Source of the DNA: Deltaproteobacteria bacterium
GTDB taxonomy: Bacteria > Desulfobacterota > Desulfuromonadia > Geobacterales > Pseudopelobacteraceae
Direction: 5' to 3'
Assembly (NCBI GenBank): GCA_021779135.1
Contig: JAJYBH010000003.1
Location: forward strand, 1-59,481
DNA length: 59,481 bases
Under the pieces are notes generated by a model. The model saw only the letters and a program-made list of their open reading frames with translations. It did not search any database and was not told the DNA's origin. Made by a program: the position numbers and the translations under genes. This document shows positions 47,233-56,070 of the stretch, piece after piece; the stretch's first letter is position 1; each line of letters starts with the position of its first letter.

Positions 47233-47802
47233 ATGGCCCAGCCATCAACCATCTACCGCGCCGGCATTCAACTGTCGGATATCGACCGGGGTCTGTACGA
47301 ATCGCTGCAGATCACCGTGGCCCGGCACCCGTCGGAAACCGAGGAGCGCTTGCTGGCCCGTCTCCTGGCCTATGCACTGTACTACGAATCGGATCTGGTC
47401 TTTACCAAGGGGGTTGGAGCGGGAGATGAGCCGGATCTCTGGAGCAAGGGACCGGACGGGCGCGTCAGGAGCTGGATTGAGGTCGGTCTCCCCGATGCCG
47501 AACGGCTGGTCAAGGCCAGCCGCCATTCCGAGCAGGTCGTCCTGTGCGCCTTCGGGCCTGCACTGCCGGTCTGGGAAAAACAGCATCTGCCGAAACTGGC
47601 CGGCATCTCCAACCTGACGGTCATCAGCCTGGAGCAGGCATTTCTGGGGCAGCTGGCTAAACGGTTGCAGCGCACTATCACCTGGTCACTGACGGTCACC
47701 GAAGCTTCACTCTACCTGGCCATTGACGGCGAGACCCTGGAGTCGGCGGTGAACCATCTGATCGGGCCTGACTTCTACACACGGACGGGAACACATGACT
47801 GA
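47233..47802 (+). CDS. yaeQ: YaeQ family protein
   Basis: A 189-residue YaeQ-like protein beginning with a beta region (IYRAGIQLSDIDRGLYESLQITVARHPSETEERLLARLLAYAL) and the PD-(D/E)XK-like core LWSKGPDGRVRSWIEVGLPDAERLVKAS. The role is unknown; the fold suggests nuclease ancestry. It overlaps the following greB by 8 bases. The pair greB-yaeQ, one a transcript cleavage factor, may hint at a link to transcription. Confidence 0.92.
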   Translation: MAQPSTIYRAGIQLSDIDRGLYESLQITVARHPSETEERLLARLLAYALYYESDLVFTKGVGAGDEPDLWSKGPDGRVRSWIEVGLPDAERLVKASRHSEQVVLCAFGPALPVWEKQHLPKLAGISNLTVISLEQAFLGQLAKRLQRTITWSLTVTEASLYLAIDGETLESAVNHLIGPDFYTRTGTHD

Positions 47803-48265
47803 TCTGATATCCGCAGCAGGTTTGAAAAAACTGGAAGACGAATACCACTACCTGTGGCGAGTGGAACGTCCCAAGGTCTGCCAGGGGGTATCCGACGCAG
47901 CAGCCGAAGGGGACCGCTCCGAAAATGCCGAATACATTTACGGCAAGAAACGGTTGCGCGAGATCGACAGCAAACTGAAGCACCTGGGCGCCCGGCTGAA
48001 GGTGCTCAAGGTGGCCGCGCCGCCCGCCAATCCGGGCGTGGTTTCATTCGGATGCTGGGTGGGATATGAAGATGAATCCGGTGAGGCCTGCTGCTACCAG
48101 CTGGTCGGTCCGGATGAAATCGATGTAAAAGAAGGCAGGATCAGCATCGATTCGCCGGTCGGCCAGGCGCTGCTGCACAAGAAACTGGACGACGAGGTTT
48201 TCATCAAGCGTCCCAACGGCGACCTGACGGTCTACATCACCTTCATCAGCTCCACGCGCCCATGA
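47795..48265 (+). CDS. greB: Transcription elongation factor GreB
   Basis: A 156-residue Gre factor. The N-terminal coiled coil carries the acidic tip EGDRSENAEYIYGKKRLREID, typical of GreB, that reaches into the RNA polymerase secondary channel and stimulates cleavage of backtracked RNA. The C-terminal FKBP-like domain follows (GQALLHKKLDDEVFIKRP). It starts inside the end of yaeQ. A weak hairpin (48269-48299) lies after the stop. Confidence 0.94.
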   Translation: MTDLISAAGLKKLEDEYHYLWRVERPKVCQGVSDAAAEGDRSENAEYIYGKKRLREIDSKLKHLGARLKVLKVAAPPANPGVVSFGCWVGYEDESGEACCYQLVGPDEIDVKEGRISIDSPVGQALLHKKLDDEVFIKRPNGDLTVYITFISSTRP

Positions 48266-48328
48266 AAACAGCGCCACCTCCTCAAGGGAAATGGCGCTGC
48301 GTACTGCTTTTTCTACCGTTCCCGCCCT

Positions 48329-49966
48329 CTACAAGTTAAGTTCGGCGTGCCCGTGGTACATCTCGTCCCGCTCCCGGTTCACATCGGCATTTTCCAGATA
48401 CTCCTCAAAACCCATGACCCTGTCGATAACACCGCCGGGGGTGATCTCGACGATCCGGTTGGCTATCGTGGATACGAACTCGTGGTCGTGCGATGCGAAC
48501 AGGACAACCTCGGTGTAGGCAATCAAGCCGTCATTCAGGGCGGTGATCGATTCCAGGTCCAGGTGGTTGGTCGGCTCATCCAGGATCAGGGTGTTGGCGC
48601 CGGTCAGCATCATGCGCGACAGCATGCAACGGACCTTCTCCCCTCCCGAAAGCACCGAGCATTTCTTGGTGGCCTCGTCGCCGGAAAACAGCATCCTCCC
48701 CAGGAATCCGCGGGCAAAGGTCTCCCCCTCGGTCGGCGGTGAGAACTGCCCCAGCCACTCGATCAGGTTCAGGTCATTGTCAAAATAGGCGCTGTTTTCC
48801 TTGGGGAAATAGGCTGACGTGATGGTCACGCCCCAGCGGAAACTGCCGCTGTCCGGCTCAAGCTCACCGGCCAGGATCTGGAAGAGGGTCGTGCGGGCCA
48901 GGCTGTTGTTACCCACGAAGGCGATCTTGTCGTTCTTGCGGACGATCAGGTCAAGATCGTCCAGAACCTTGACACCATCGATCTCCTTGGTAAGCCCCTG
49001 GATCTCCAGGATGATGTCGCCACAGGCACGCTCAGGCTTGAAGACCACATGCGGATATTTGCGGGAAGAGGTCGGCATATCCTCCAGGGTCAGCTTGTCC
49101 AGCAGCTTCTTGCGTGAGGTAGCCTGCTTGGCCTTGGAGGCGTTGGAAGAGAAACGCTGGATGAAGGCCTTCAATTCTTCGGCCTTTTCGGACAGCTTGC
49201 GGTTCTCGTTCTGCTTCTGCTTCAGATTAAGCTGGCTGGCGTGGTACCAGAAGTCGTAGTTGCCGACGTAGACCGTGATGCGGCCGAAATCGATATCCGC
49301 CGTATGGGTGCAGACCTGGTTGAGAAAGTGTCGATCGTGGGAGACCACGATGACCGTATTGGGGAAGCGGAACAGGAAATCCTCCAGCCAGGTGATGGAC
49401 TTGAGGTCGAGGTTGTTGGTCGGCTCGTCCAGGAGCAGTATGTCCGGACTGCCGAACAGCGCCTGGGCCAGCAGAACCCGCACCTTGTCGCCGCTTTCCA
49501 GCTCACCCATCTTTTTGTGGCGCAGCTCTTCCGCTATGCCCAGTCCATTGAGCAGCACGGCTGCCTCAGACTCGGCCTCGTAGCCGTTCATCTCGGCGAA
49601 TTCCCCCTCCAGTTCGGCCGAACGGGTACCGTCCGCCTCCGAAAAATCGGGCTTGGCATAGATCGCCTCGCGCTCGACCATGACCTTGTAGAGCTGCTCG
49701 TGCCCCATGATAACGGTATTGAAGACCGTCTCCTCGTCAAAGGCGAACTGGTCCTGTTTGAGAACCGCCATGCGTTCCCGCGGGCCCATGACGATATCGC
49801 CCTTGTCAGCCTCGATCTCTCCGGCCAGGATCTTGAGAAAGGTCGATTTTCCGGCGCCGTTGGCGCCGATCAGGCCGTAGCAGTTGCCGGGGGTGAACTT
49901 GATGTTGACGTCCTTGAAGAGGACCCGCTTGCCGTAGGAGAGGCAGACGTTGGATGCAGAGATCAT
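48329..49966 (-). CDS. ybiT: ABC-F ATPase, YbiT type
   Basis: A 545-residue protein starting MISASNVCLSYGKRVLF at 49966. Walker A motifs are GANGAGKSTFLKIL and, degenerate, GNNSLARTTLFQIL in the second domain, where the usual Gly-Lys is replaced. The first signature is also unusual (LESGDKVRVLLAQ), while the second is LSGGEKVRCML. Such sequence matches the YbiT subgroup. The second site may bind ATP poorly. A terminator-like hairpin with seven Ts lies in its leader, suggesting attenuation. Confidence 0.9.
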   Translation of the reverse strand: MISASNVCLSYGKRVLFKDVNIKFTPGNCYGLIGANGAGKSTFLKILAGEIEADKGDIVMGPRERMAVLKQDQFAFDEETVFNTVIMGHEQLYKVMVEREAIYAKPDFSEADGTRSAELEGEFAEMNGYEAESEAAVLLNGLGIAEELRHKKMGELESGDKVRVLLAQALFGSPDILLLDEPTNNLDLKSITWLEDFLFRFPNTVIVVSHDRHFLNQVCTHTADIDFGRITVYVGNYDFWYHASQLNLKQKQNENRKLSEKAEELKAFIQRFSSNASKAKQATSRKKLLDKLTLEDMPTSSRKYPHVVFKPERACGDIILEIQGLTKEIDGVKVLDDLDLIVRKNDKIAFVGNNSLARTTLFQILAGELEPDSGSFRWGVTITSAYFPKENSAYFDNDLNLIEWLGQFSPPTEGETFARGFLGRMLFSGDEATKKCSVLSGGEKVRCMLSRMMLTGANTLILDEPTNHLDLESITALNDGLIAYTEVVLFASHDHEFVSTIANRIVEITPGGVIDRVMGFEEYLENADVNRERDEMYHGHAELNL

Positions 49967-49992
49967 GTGCTGGTAATTCCTTTCAGACAAAT

Positions 49993-50022
49993 AAAAAAAC
50001 CACAGGGACAATCCCTGCGGTT
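49993..50022 (-). terminator. Terminator hairpin in the ybiT leader (possible attenuator)
   Basis: Minus-strand hairpin AACCGCAGGGA/TCCCTGTGGTT (one G-T pair, 3-base loop) followed directly by TTTTTTTA. It lies 27 bases upstream of the ybiT start and downstream of its only visible promoter. Confidence 0.75.
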
Positions 50023-50035
50023 CAGGTGATGTTCA

Positions 50036-50065
50036 TTTATAGCACTAACCACGGCAGGCCGGCAA
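50036..50065 (-). promoter_or_regulatory. Probable ybiT promoter
   Basis: TTGCCG (50060-50065) and TATAAA (50036-50041) are spaced by 18 bases on the minus strand, and a TG extension precedes the -10. Transcription would begin within about 15 bases of the terminator hairpin. The rest of the 50042-50296 gap shows no gene. Confidence 0.5.
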
Positions 50066-50296
50066 TATAATTATTCCCGCATCAGCGCTGCAAGGACAGA
50101 GCGGCTATCCGTAATGAGCCGCCGTTGCTCCATATCAGGTATGTGCAAGGTGGCCGGCAATGATTATCAATACCGGGAATCACACGAGAAGCTGCATCTC
50201 CAGCCACTTCGGCCAGTTCATGGCCGAGGCGGAACAAGTCGGCACCGATTTTGCTAAATTGTGCTATAGTGCCCCAACCAATGAAAGGAGAGTCGC

Positions 50297-50854
50297 ATGA
50301 AGAAAACAGTACTGGTGTTCCTGATAACCGTGATAGCGGCGGCATCAACAGCGCAGGCAGAGGTGAACGTCAATGTAAACGTCGGTGTGCCGGTCCCCCG
50401 GGTGGTCGTGGCCGCCCCCCCGCCGGTCCTTTTCGAGGCTGCACCGCAATTTATCGCCCCCTCCCGTCTGGGGTTCTATGTCGGCATAGACACACCCTAC
50501 GACATCATCTTCAGCTCGGATTTCTACTACCTCTACTACGGCAACAGCTGGCATCGCTCCCGCTTCTACAACGGCCCCTGGGTCGAAGTCCCCTACCGGC
50601 AGCTGCCCCCGGGCATCCGCAGGCACCGTATCGAGCAGATCCGCTCGTATCGCGACCGGGAGTATCGCGTCTATCGCAGAGACCGGGACCACTATCGCGG
50701 ACGTTACTTCCGCCCCGACCATGAACGCCGGGAAGAGTGGAAAGATGAGCGCAGGCGTGAAAAGCAGGAATGGAAGGACGAGCGCAGGCAGGAAAAGCAG
50801 GAGCGGCGGGAAGAAAAGTGGGAGAGAAAACGCGATAAACATGATCGCGACTGA
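50297..50854 (+). CDS. Exported protein with Tyr-rich core and charged repeat tail
   Basis: A 185-residue protein with a clear Sec signal peptide (about 1-22, cleavage after AQA). A Val/Pro-rich segment and an aromatic core (SDFYYLYYGNSWHRSRFYNG, then WVEVP) resemble periplasmic proteins with YXWG-type repeats. The last 45 residues are almost entirely Arg/Lys/Glu with imperfect EWKDERR-EKQ repeats, suggesting a highly charged helix. AAAGGAGAG lies 5 bases before the ATG, and a strong terminator follows. I do not know the function. Confidence 0.75.
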   Translation: MKKTVLVFLITVIAAASTAQAEVNVNVNVGVPVPRVVVAAPPPVLFEAAPQFIAPSRLGFYVGIDTPYDIIFSSDFYYLYYGNSWHRSRFYNGPWVEVPYRQLPPGIRRHRIEQIRSYRDREYRVYRRDRDHYRGRYFRPDHERREEWKDERRREKQEWKDERRQEKQERREEKWERKRDKHDRD

Positions 50855-50870
50855 TCACGAGTGAGACACC

Positions 50871-50901
50871 AGCGGGGGCCTTCGAGTCCCCCGCTTTTTT
50901 T
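50871..50901 (+). terminator. Rho-independent terminator of the exported-protein gene
   Basis: AGCGGGGG/CCCCCGCT, 8-base stem with a 9-base loop, followed by TTTTTT. It also separates the gene from the convergent radical SAM gene. Confidence 0.92.
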
Positions 50902-50916
50902 ACGCCAAGAATTCCG

Positions 50917-52779
50917 TCAGCAGCGTTCCAGTATCCCTTCCCGTTCCGCAAACGCCAGAAACTCCCCGGCCTCGGCCGCCGGAATGCCGAGACGGGCGGC
51001 CAGATCCCCGGCCGGGGTTGCCCCGTCCATCTGCTCCAGCAGCCTGTAGTACAATTCGCTGACAGACTCCGTAAAGACCCCTTCGGCCGTCGGATAGATG
51101 ACCGCCCAGGAACCGCTCTGTTGCAGGCTGCCGCTGAAGCCTCGCACATCCGCCACCCCGGCCTCCAGGATCTCCAGAATCTCGTAGCGGAAGGCGGCCA
51201 GGCGGGCGGAACCCGCCAGGCGGAAGGCACTTTGCAGCGGTTTTTTCGCACCCGCTGTACCGTTGGCCGGCCGGGGGGGCGGGGTCATCAGTGCAACGGC
51301 ATAGTGATAGTGATAATCCACCAGATCGAGTACCACCGGCAGGAAGCGCCGCACCCTTTTCGGGGAGAACGCGCCGGACAGGAAGGCCCGCTGCAGGTGC
51401 CAGATCTGATCATCGCCCAGGTCGGCCTCGCTGATCACGGCCCCTTTCTCCGACTCCAGCCAGGCCGCAAATCGCTGCAGGAATTCCGCCGGCCGCTGGC
51501 CGAGCGCGTCAAGTACGCCGTTGAACCAGGCCACCGCCCGGCCGCGGGTGTAGAAGATGTCGCAGGCCAGCGCCAGTTTGCGGGCCTCCTGCATGTCCGC
51601 CTCCGTAAAGGTCGCCGAGGAGTTCAGCGTATAGGGCGGTCCCGGCAGATGCCTCAGGCCGATGGAATCCGCGCGTCCCGCCAGGGCCGTGCCGGGCAGG
51701 ATCGCCAGCGGAAAGATGTCCAGGTGGTTGGGATAGAGCCCCAGGGCGAACTCCAGACTATCGCGGAAGCCTGACAGTGTGTCGCCCGGCAGGCCGTACA
51801 TCAGGTCAAACCCGAACACGGCACCGCTTTCGTTCAGCAGCATGGTGCGGCTGACGAAATCATCCCGCCGGAAGGCCCGTCCGACCTGCTTCAGTACCCG
51901 GGGATCGGCGCTCTGCAGGCCGATCTGCAAGGAACAGGTGATACCGGCGAAGAGTTCCGCCATCTCACGGTCGATAAACTCGCTGCGCACCTCGAAGTGG
52001 AAATGGATATGGGGGGCAATCTTTTTGATTAAACGAAGAATTGTTTTGGCGCGCCGCTGGTCCTGGTTGAAGGTCGAATCCAGCACGAAGACTTGGCTGA
52101 CAGCGTGGCTGGCGAAGTGCCGCAGCTCCGCTTCGATCCGCTCCAGCGAAAAGCGCCGCACCCCGTGACGGTCGCGGGAATCGAAGCAGAAATCGCAGGC
52201 GAAGCCGCAGCCGCGCGATAGTTGCCAGAGGATGCCCGGATAGAGATCGACATCGAGGGTGCCATTCAGCCAGGGGGAGGGGATTGCATCCAGGTTGGCG
52301 AGCGGCGTTGACGGGATCAGGGAGATGCCGGCCTCTGCCCGTGTGGCGACACCGGGGATGCGGCTGACATCCCCACCTTTTGACAGTCGTTCGCAGAGAG
52401 CGGCAAAGGGGACCTCCCCCTCGCCCGCGATCAGGAAATCAAACCTGGTGCCGGCCAGTACGCCCAGCGGGTCGGCGGTGGCCTCCGGCCCGCCGGCGAA
52501 GATGGTCACCCCCGGCAGACACCGGCGCAGTTCCTCGGCTATTTCTCCACAGAGCCCTCGATTCCAGACATATAGGGAGAAGCCGACCAGGTCAGGCTGC
52601 AGCTTGACTATCCCGGCAGCACACGCAACGGGGTCCTGGCCGAGAAAGAAATCAGACCGTACGACCTCAACCGGCCGGGGCAAGGGAACAGTCGTCAGGT
52701 AGCTCTGCAGGAAGGCATTGGCCAGTGGCACGGCCTGCGGGGAGGGACAGGTGTGAACGGCAACCAGGTCTATGCGCAT
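50917..52779 (-). CDS. B12-binding-type radical SAM protein
   Basis: A 620-residue protein starting MRIDLVAVHTCPSPQAVP at 52779, with GGGAGGG 7 bases upstream. Residues 1-130 match a cobalamin-binding fold (QPDLVGFSLYVWN, FAGGPEATADP, AGEGEVPF). The radical SAM core has the CxxxCxxC cluster Cys191, Cys195 and Cys198 in RGCGFACDFCF. The C-terminal third contains DUF4080-like helices. Such enzymes methylate or cyclise unactivated carbons; the substrate is unknown. It overlaps the upstream ParB-like gene by 10 bases and ends beside the two-way region at 50871. Confidence 0.9.
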   Translation of the reverse strand: MRIDLVAVHTCPSPQAVPLANAFLQSYLTTVPLPRPVEVVRSDFFLGQDPVACAAGIVKLQPDLVGFSLYVWNRGLCGEIAEELRRCLPGVTIFAGGPEATADPLGVLAGTRFDFLIAGEGEVPFAALCERLSKGGDVSRIPGVATRAEAGISLIPSTPLANLDAIPSPWLNGTLDVDLYPGILWQLSRGCGFACDFCFDSRDRHGVRRFSLERIEAELRHFASHAVSQVFVLDSTFNQDQRRAKTILRLIKKIAPHIHFHFEVRSEFIDREMAELFAGITCSLQIGLQSADPRVLKQVGRAFRRDDFVSRTMLLNESGAVFGFDLMYGLPGDTLSGFRDSLEFALGLYPNHLDIFPLAILPGTALAGRADSIGLRHLPGPPYTLNSSATFTEADMQEARKLALACDIFYTRGRAVAWFNGVLDALGQRPAEFLQRFAAWLESEKGAVISEADLGDDQIWHLQRAFLSGAFSPKRVRRFLPVVLDLVDYHYHYAVALMTPPPRPANGTAGAKKPLQSAFRLAGSARLAAFRYEILEILEAGVADVRGFSGSLQQSGSWAVIYPTAEGVFTESVSELYYRLLEQMDGATPAGDLAARLGIPAAEAGEFLAFAEREGILERC

Positions 52780-53228
52780 TGCTGATCCCTCCCGCTGACC
52801 GGCAACAGCCAGACCGCGGGCACCATCCCGTAGTTCCAGGCCAGGCAGAGCCGGCGATAGCCGGAAAACAGCAGCGCCTCGCCGCCGCACTGCAGTATGA
52901 TCGGCGCCGGAAGTGTCAGCGTGCCCTGGCGTTGCAGGGCCTCCTCCATCAGGGAATAGCTTCTGCGGTAGCCCCGTTTGGCCTTGGCCAGGTAACGGGC
53001 ATAGTCGTCGTAGCTGCTGTAGGAGAGCGCCACCGGTATCCCGTTGATCCGCTCCGAGCGGGGGTATGGGGTCAATTGCCCCGCATCAAAACAATCCTGC
53101 ACGCCCTCCCAGGATATGCCGTGACGCAGGTAGAATCCCTGCTTGCCGGGGTGGCCGGCGAATTCCCACTGTTCGGCGGCAATGTCAGGTTTGACCCACT
53201 GAATGGTCAGGCTGGAGGTAGAATGCAT
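52770..53228 (-). CDS. Unknown protein with ParB-like C-terminal pattern
   Basis: A 152-residue soluble protein. I do not recognise the family. The C-terminal half (LPAPIILQCGGEALLFSGYR, then RLCLAWNYGMVPAVWLLP) resembles the ParB/Srx-type fold in which GxxxxxxGxRRxxA binds a nucleotide; the equivalent here is GGEALLFSGYRRLCLA. It has an N-terminal part with several Trp (QWVKPDIAAEQWEFAGHPG). It lies 1 base downstream of a release-factor-like gene and overlaps the radical SAM gene, so the three are probably expressed together. Confidence 0.6.
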   Translation of the reverse strand: MHSTSSLTIQWVKPDIAAEQWEFAGHPGKQGFYLRHGISWEGVQDCFDAGQLTPYPRSERINGIPVALSYSSYDDYARYLAKAKRGYRRSYSLMEEALQRQGTLTLPAPIILQCGGEALLFSGYRRLCLAWNYGMVPAVWLLPVSGRDQQCA

Positions 53229-53229
53229 C

Positions 53230-53553
53230 TCAATCCACCGTTGACCGCAGCTTCTTACGCTGCGACAGAATCTTCTTCTCGGTCAGGCGCGCTTCCCTGG
53301 CCCGTTTCGGCACCTTGGTGGCAATGCGTTTTTTCTCTTTGCGGTCGCGGCGTTCCAGGGCGGCCTGCAGGCGCTCCATGGCCTTCTCGCGGTTCTGCAA
53401 TTGCGAGCGGCTCTCCGAGGCCTGGGCCACGATACCGGTCGGCAGGTGGCGGATACGCACGGCGGAGTCGGTCGTGTTGCGATGCTGTCCGCCCGGCCCG
53501 GAAGCCCGGTAGAATTCCACCCTGATGTCTGCTTCACGTATCTCAATGGTCAT
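53230..53553 (-). CDS. Release-factor-like peptidyl-tRNA hydrolase (GGQ domain)
   Basis: A 107-residue protein with only the catalytic domain of class I release factors: [20 protein letters not shown] with GGQ at residues 21-23. A basic tail ([20 protein letters not shown]) follows. It lacks stop-codon recognition and therefore resembles ArfB/YaeJ or RF-H-type rescue factors that free stalled ribosomes. The sequence around GGQ is closer to RF1/RF2 than to classical ArfB (GGQNVNK), so the subgroup is uncertain. The stop is one base from the ParB-like gene start. Confidence 0.88.
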   Translation of the reverse strand: MTIEIREADIRVEFYRASGPGGQHRNTTDSAVRIRHLPTGIVAQASESRSQLQNREKAMERLQAALERRDRKEKKRIATKVPKRAREARLTEKKILSQRKKLRSTVD

Positions 53554-53574
53554 GGCTGTTTGACCTTCACCTTC

Positions 53575-53745
53575 TCAGAAATCATTCCGGAACCTGATCA
53601 GCAGCCAGAAACAGCCCGCGCCGCCCGCCAGCATCAGCAGGTCACGGGTCCAGGGGATCGGCAGGCCGAGCATGGAGTAGATGACGGGATCGAGGAAGGC
53701 CGTGGTCAACAGGCCGACCGCTCCCCAGGTGAGCATCTTCTTCAT
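53575..53745 (-). CDS. Small two-helix membrane protein
   Basis: A 56-residue protein ([20 protein letters not shown]…[16 protein letters not shown]) with two hydrophobic segments (about 5-28 and 36-50). GAGAGGA lies 6 bases upstream, and the ATG overlaps the yaiI stop (ATGA), which supports translation. It is too short for many gene callers. The family is not recognised. Confidence 0.65.
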   Translation of the reverse strand: MKKMLTWGAVGLLTTAFLDPVIYSMLGLPIPWTRDLLMLAGGAGCFWLLIRFRNDF

Positions 53746-54206
53746 GGCTGTCCTCTCCCCTTCAGCATGTGCGTCAGCAGGCTGTCGAGCGAGGACGCGA
53801 AACGCTGCCGGTCGGTGTTGCTGAACTGCCCCGGCCCCCCCTGGATCATGCCGGCGCCGCGCAGTTCCTGCATCAGGTCGCGCATGGAAAGCCGCTCGCC
53901 CACATTCTCTTCGGTGTAAAGCTCTCCGCGCGGATCGAGGCCCACCGCACCTTTTTCCACGATGCGGGCCGCCAGCGGGATATCGGCGGTGACCACCAGG
54001 TCCTGGGGCGTGGCATGTTCGGCGATATAATCATCAGCCACGTCAAAACCCTCGGCCACCACGACCGAGGTGATCAGCCGGGAATGATGCTTGGCCAATC
54101 CGGTGTTGGCCACCAGGCAGACCGGGATCTCCAAGCGTTCCGAGGCACGGAAGACGATCTCCTTGATGACCCTGGGACAGGCATCGGCATCGATCCAGAT
54201 TTTCAT
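53742..54206 (-). CDS. DUF188 (YaiI/YqxD) family protein
   Basis: A 154-residue protein starting [21 protein letters not shown], the diagnostic DUF188 start. It continues with VANTGLAKH…, [17 protein letters not shown] and [17 protein letters not shown]. The conserved acidic residues suggest a NYN/PIN-like nuclease fold; biochemical function is unknown. The start at 54206 is chosen over an upstream non-coding extension. It overlaps the 56-residue membrane protein gene by 4 bases. Confidence 0.9.
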   Translation of the reverse strand: MKIWIDADACPRVIKEIVFRASERLEIPVCLVANTGLAKHHSRLITSVVVAEGFDVADDYIAEHATPQDLVVTADIPLAARIVEKGAVGLDPRGELYTEENVGERLSMRDLMQELRGAGMIQGGPGQFSNTDRQRFASSLDSLLTHMLKGRGQP

Positions 54207-54243
54207 GTGTGCAATGGTCCCCCTCAATGGCTGCAAACCAATA

Positions 54244-54275
54244 GAAAACCCCGCGGGAATGCGTCCGGCGGGGTT
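54244..54275 (-). terminator. Terminator after the NifU-domain gene
   Basis: Minus-strand hairpin AACCCCGC/GCGGGGTT (arms 54268-54275 and 54247-54254) with a 13-base loop, followed by TTTTC. It lies 25 bases after the stop at 54300. Confidence 0.7.
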
Positions 54276-54299
54276 GTCATCCTCGGTGTCCGAAGGGTC

Positions 54300-54521
54300 T
54301 CAGACCTGAACAACTTCCTTGACGCCCGGGATCTGATCTTTCATGGCCCGCTCGATACCCATCTTGAGGGTCATGGTGGACATGGGGCAGCTTCCGCAGG
54401 CGCCTTTCAGCCGTACCTTGACGATGCCGTCCTCGGTCACTTCCACCAGTTCCACATCACCGCCATCGGCCTGCAGGCCGGGACGTACCTGCTCAAGGAC
54501 TCTCAGTACTTCTTCTCTCAT
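54300..54521 (-). CDS. NifU C-terminal-domain Fe-S scaffold protein
   Basis: A 73-residue protein ([20 protein letters not shown]…) with the NifU C-terminal/Nfu pattern GDVELVEV and the cluster-ligand motif CGSCPMS (CxxC). It delivers [4Fe-4S] clusters to target enzymes. The start at 54521 has GGAG 8 bases upstream; a TTG two codons before is less likely. It is followed by a terminator and appears monocistronic. Confidence 0.93.
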   Translation of the reverse strand: MREEVLRVLEQVRPGLQADGGDVELVEVTEDGIVKVRLKGACGSCPMSTMTLKMGIERAMKDQIPGVKEVVQV

Positions 54522-54594
54522 GGTCAATCTCCTTTGTAGTTGTATTGTTTCATCGTTAAAGAACGGCTGTACCGCGTTATTATTGATGAAATAA

Positions 54595-56004
54595 TCATTT
54601 TTCTCCCAGCGGCAGACCGGGCTCGGTCAGATGTTCCGGCCGCAGGGCCTCTTCCAGTTCGGCTTCCGGCATCAACCCCCGCGCCAGTACGATCTCGCGG
54701 ATGGAACGGCCGGTAGCGATCGATTCCTTGGCTACCTCGGCGGCGGCGTTGTAGCCGATGGATGGGGCCAGGACCGTCACCAGCCCAAGGGAATCCTCCA
54801 GGTAACGCCGGCAGCGCTCTTCATTAGCCTTAATTCCAGTAATACATGAATCGGTGAATTTCTGCACGCAATTCTTGAGCAGCTCCAGGGAAAACAGCAG
54901 GTTATAGGCGATCAGCGGCATCATCACGTTCAGCTCCAGCTGGCCGGCCTGGGCGGCCAGCAGCACGGCCTGGTCGCACCCCATGACCTGGAAGCAGACC
55001 ATATTGGTCATCTCGGCCATGGAGGGGTTGATCTTGCCGGGCATGATCGACGAACCGGGCTGGACCGCCGGCAGGCGGATCTCGTCCAGGCCGGTGCGCG
55101 GGCCGGAGGAGAGCAGGCGCAGGTCATTGGCGATGCGCCCCAGGGTAACCGCCGTTCGTCGCAGGGCTGATGAAAGCGCCAGGAAGGGGTCCATGTTCTG
55201 CATGGCCTCGAACAGGTCGGGAGCAGCGACCAGCGGGAAGCCGGTGGCCAGCGCCAGCTCCTCGATAATGGCGCTGATGTAGGCCGGCTCGGCATTCAGC
55301 CCGGTCCCGACGGCGGTGCCGCCGATGCCCAGCTCCAGCAGGGCCGGGATGCAGACCTCCAGCCCTTCACGGTTTCTGCCGATGGCGGCGGCATAGGCCT
55401 TGAATTCCTGGCCGAGACGGATCGGAACGGCATCCTGCAGGTGGGTGCGACCTGATTTGAGGATATGGTCGAACTCGCCCCCCTTGGCCGCCAGTGCGTT
55501 CTCCAGCCCTTCCAGGACCTCCAGCAGGGGATCGAGCATCTCCAGCGCGGCCAGGCGGATGGCGGTGGGGATCAGGTCATTGGTGGACTGGGCCATGTTG
55601 ACATGGTCGTTGGGGTGCAGGGTGGAGAAGTCTCCCCGCTGGCGCCCCAACAGCTCCAGGGCGCGGTTGGCCAACACCTCGTTGACATTCATGTTGTGCG
55701 AGGTTCCGGCCCCGGCCTGGAAGGGATCAACCACGAACTGATCGGCCAACTCGCCGGCCAGGACTTCGTCGGCGGCAGCCGTGATGGCGTTGCCGATCTC
55801 CACGGAAAGCCTGCCGGTGGACATGTTGGCCCGGGCGGCGCATTTCTTGATGATGGCCACGGCCCAGACGTAGGCCGGATGGGGCTTGAGGCCGGATATG
55901 GGGAAGTTCTGCACGGCCCGCGCCGTCTGGGCGCCGTAGTAGGCCGATGCCGGGACTTTCATCTCGCCCAGGGAGTCTTTTTCGATGCGGGTGGGTTGAT
56001 CCAT
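54595..56004 (-). CDS. aspA: Aspartate ammonia-lyase (aspartase/fumarase superfamily)
   Basis: A 469-residue lyase that removes ammonia from aspartate to give fumarate. The superfamily signature [11 protein letters not shown] is at 317-327, with [11 protein letters not shown] near 184 and [14 protein letters not shown] near 130-143. The N-terminus ([33 protein letters not shown]) is closer to aspartases, but [10 protein letters not shown] shares features with fumarases, so fumarase is a possible alternative. GAGGAGG lies 6 bases before the ATG. Confidence 0.85.
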   Translation of the reverse strand: MDQPTRIEKDSLGEMKVPASAYYGAQTARAVQNFPISGLKPHPAYVWAVAIIKKCAARANMSTGRLSVEIGNAITAAADEVLAGELADQFVVDPFQAGAGTSHNMNVNEVLANRALELLGRQRGDFSTLHPNDHVNMAQSTNDLIPTAIRLAALEMLDPLLEVLEGLENALAAKGGEFDHILKSGRTHLQDAVPIRLGQEFKAYAAAIGRNREGLEVCIPALLELGIGGTAVGTGLNAEPAYISAIIEELALATGFPLVAAPDLFEAMQNMDPFLALSSALRRTAVTLGRIANDLRLLSSGPRTGLDEIRLPAVQPGSSIMPGKINPSMAEMTNMVCFQVMGCDQAVLLAAQAGQLELNVMMPLIAYNLLFSLELLKNCVQKFTDSCITGIKANEERCRRYLEDSLGLVTVLAPSIGYNAAAEVAKESIATGRSIREIVLARGLMPEAELEEALRPEHLTEPGLPLGEK

Positions 56005-56070
56005 TGCAACCTCCTCATTATTTTTTTGGATGCGCCGCAGTTCATCATGTAACAGGGTACCAGGAATCAG

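Noticed and set aside
48269-48299. Hairpin CAGCGCCA/TGGCGCTG after greB as a terminator
   Set aside because: The loop is 15 bases and no T-tract follows directly; too weak to call.
50022-50036. A four-codon leader peptide (MNIT) before the ybiT hairpin
   Set aside because: Its ATG overlaps the -10 element of the likely promoter, so it would not be transcribed with a ribosome site; noted only as a possibility.
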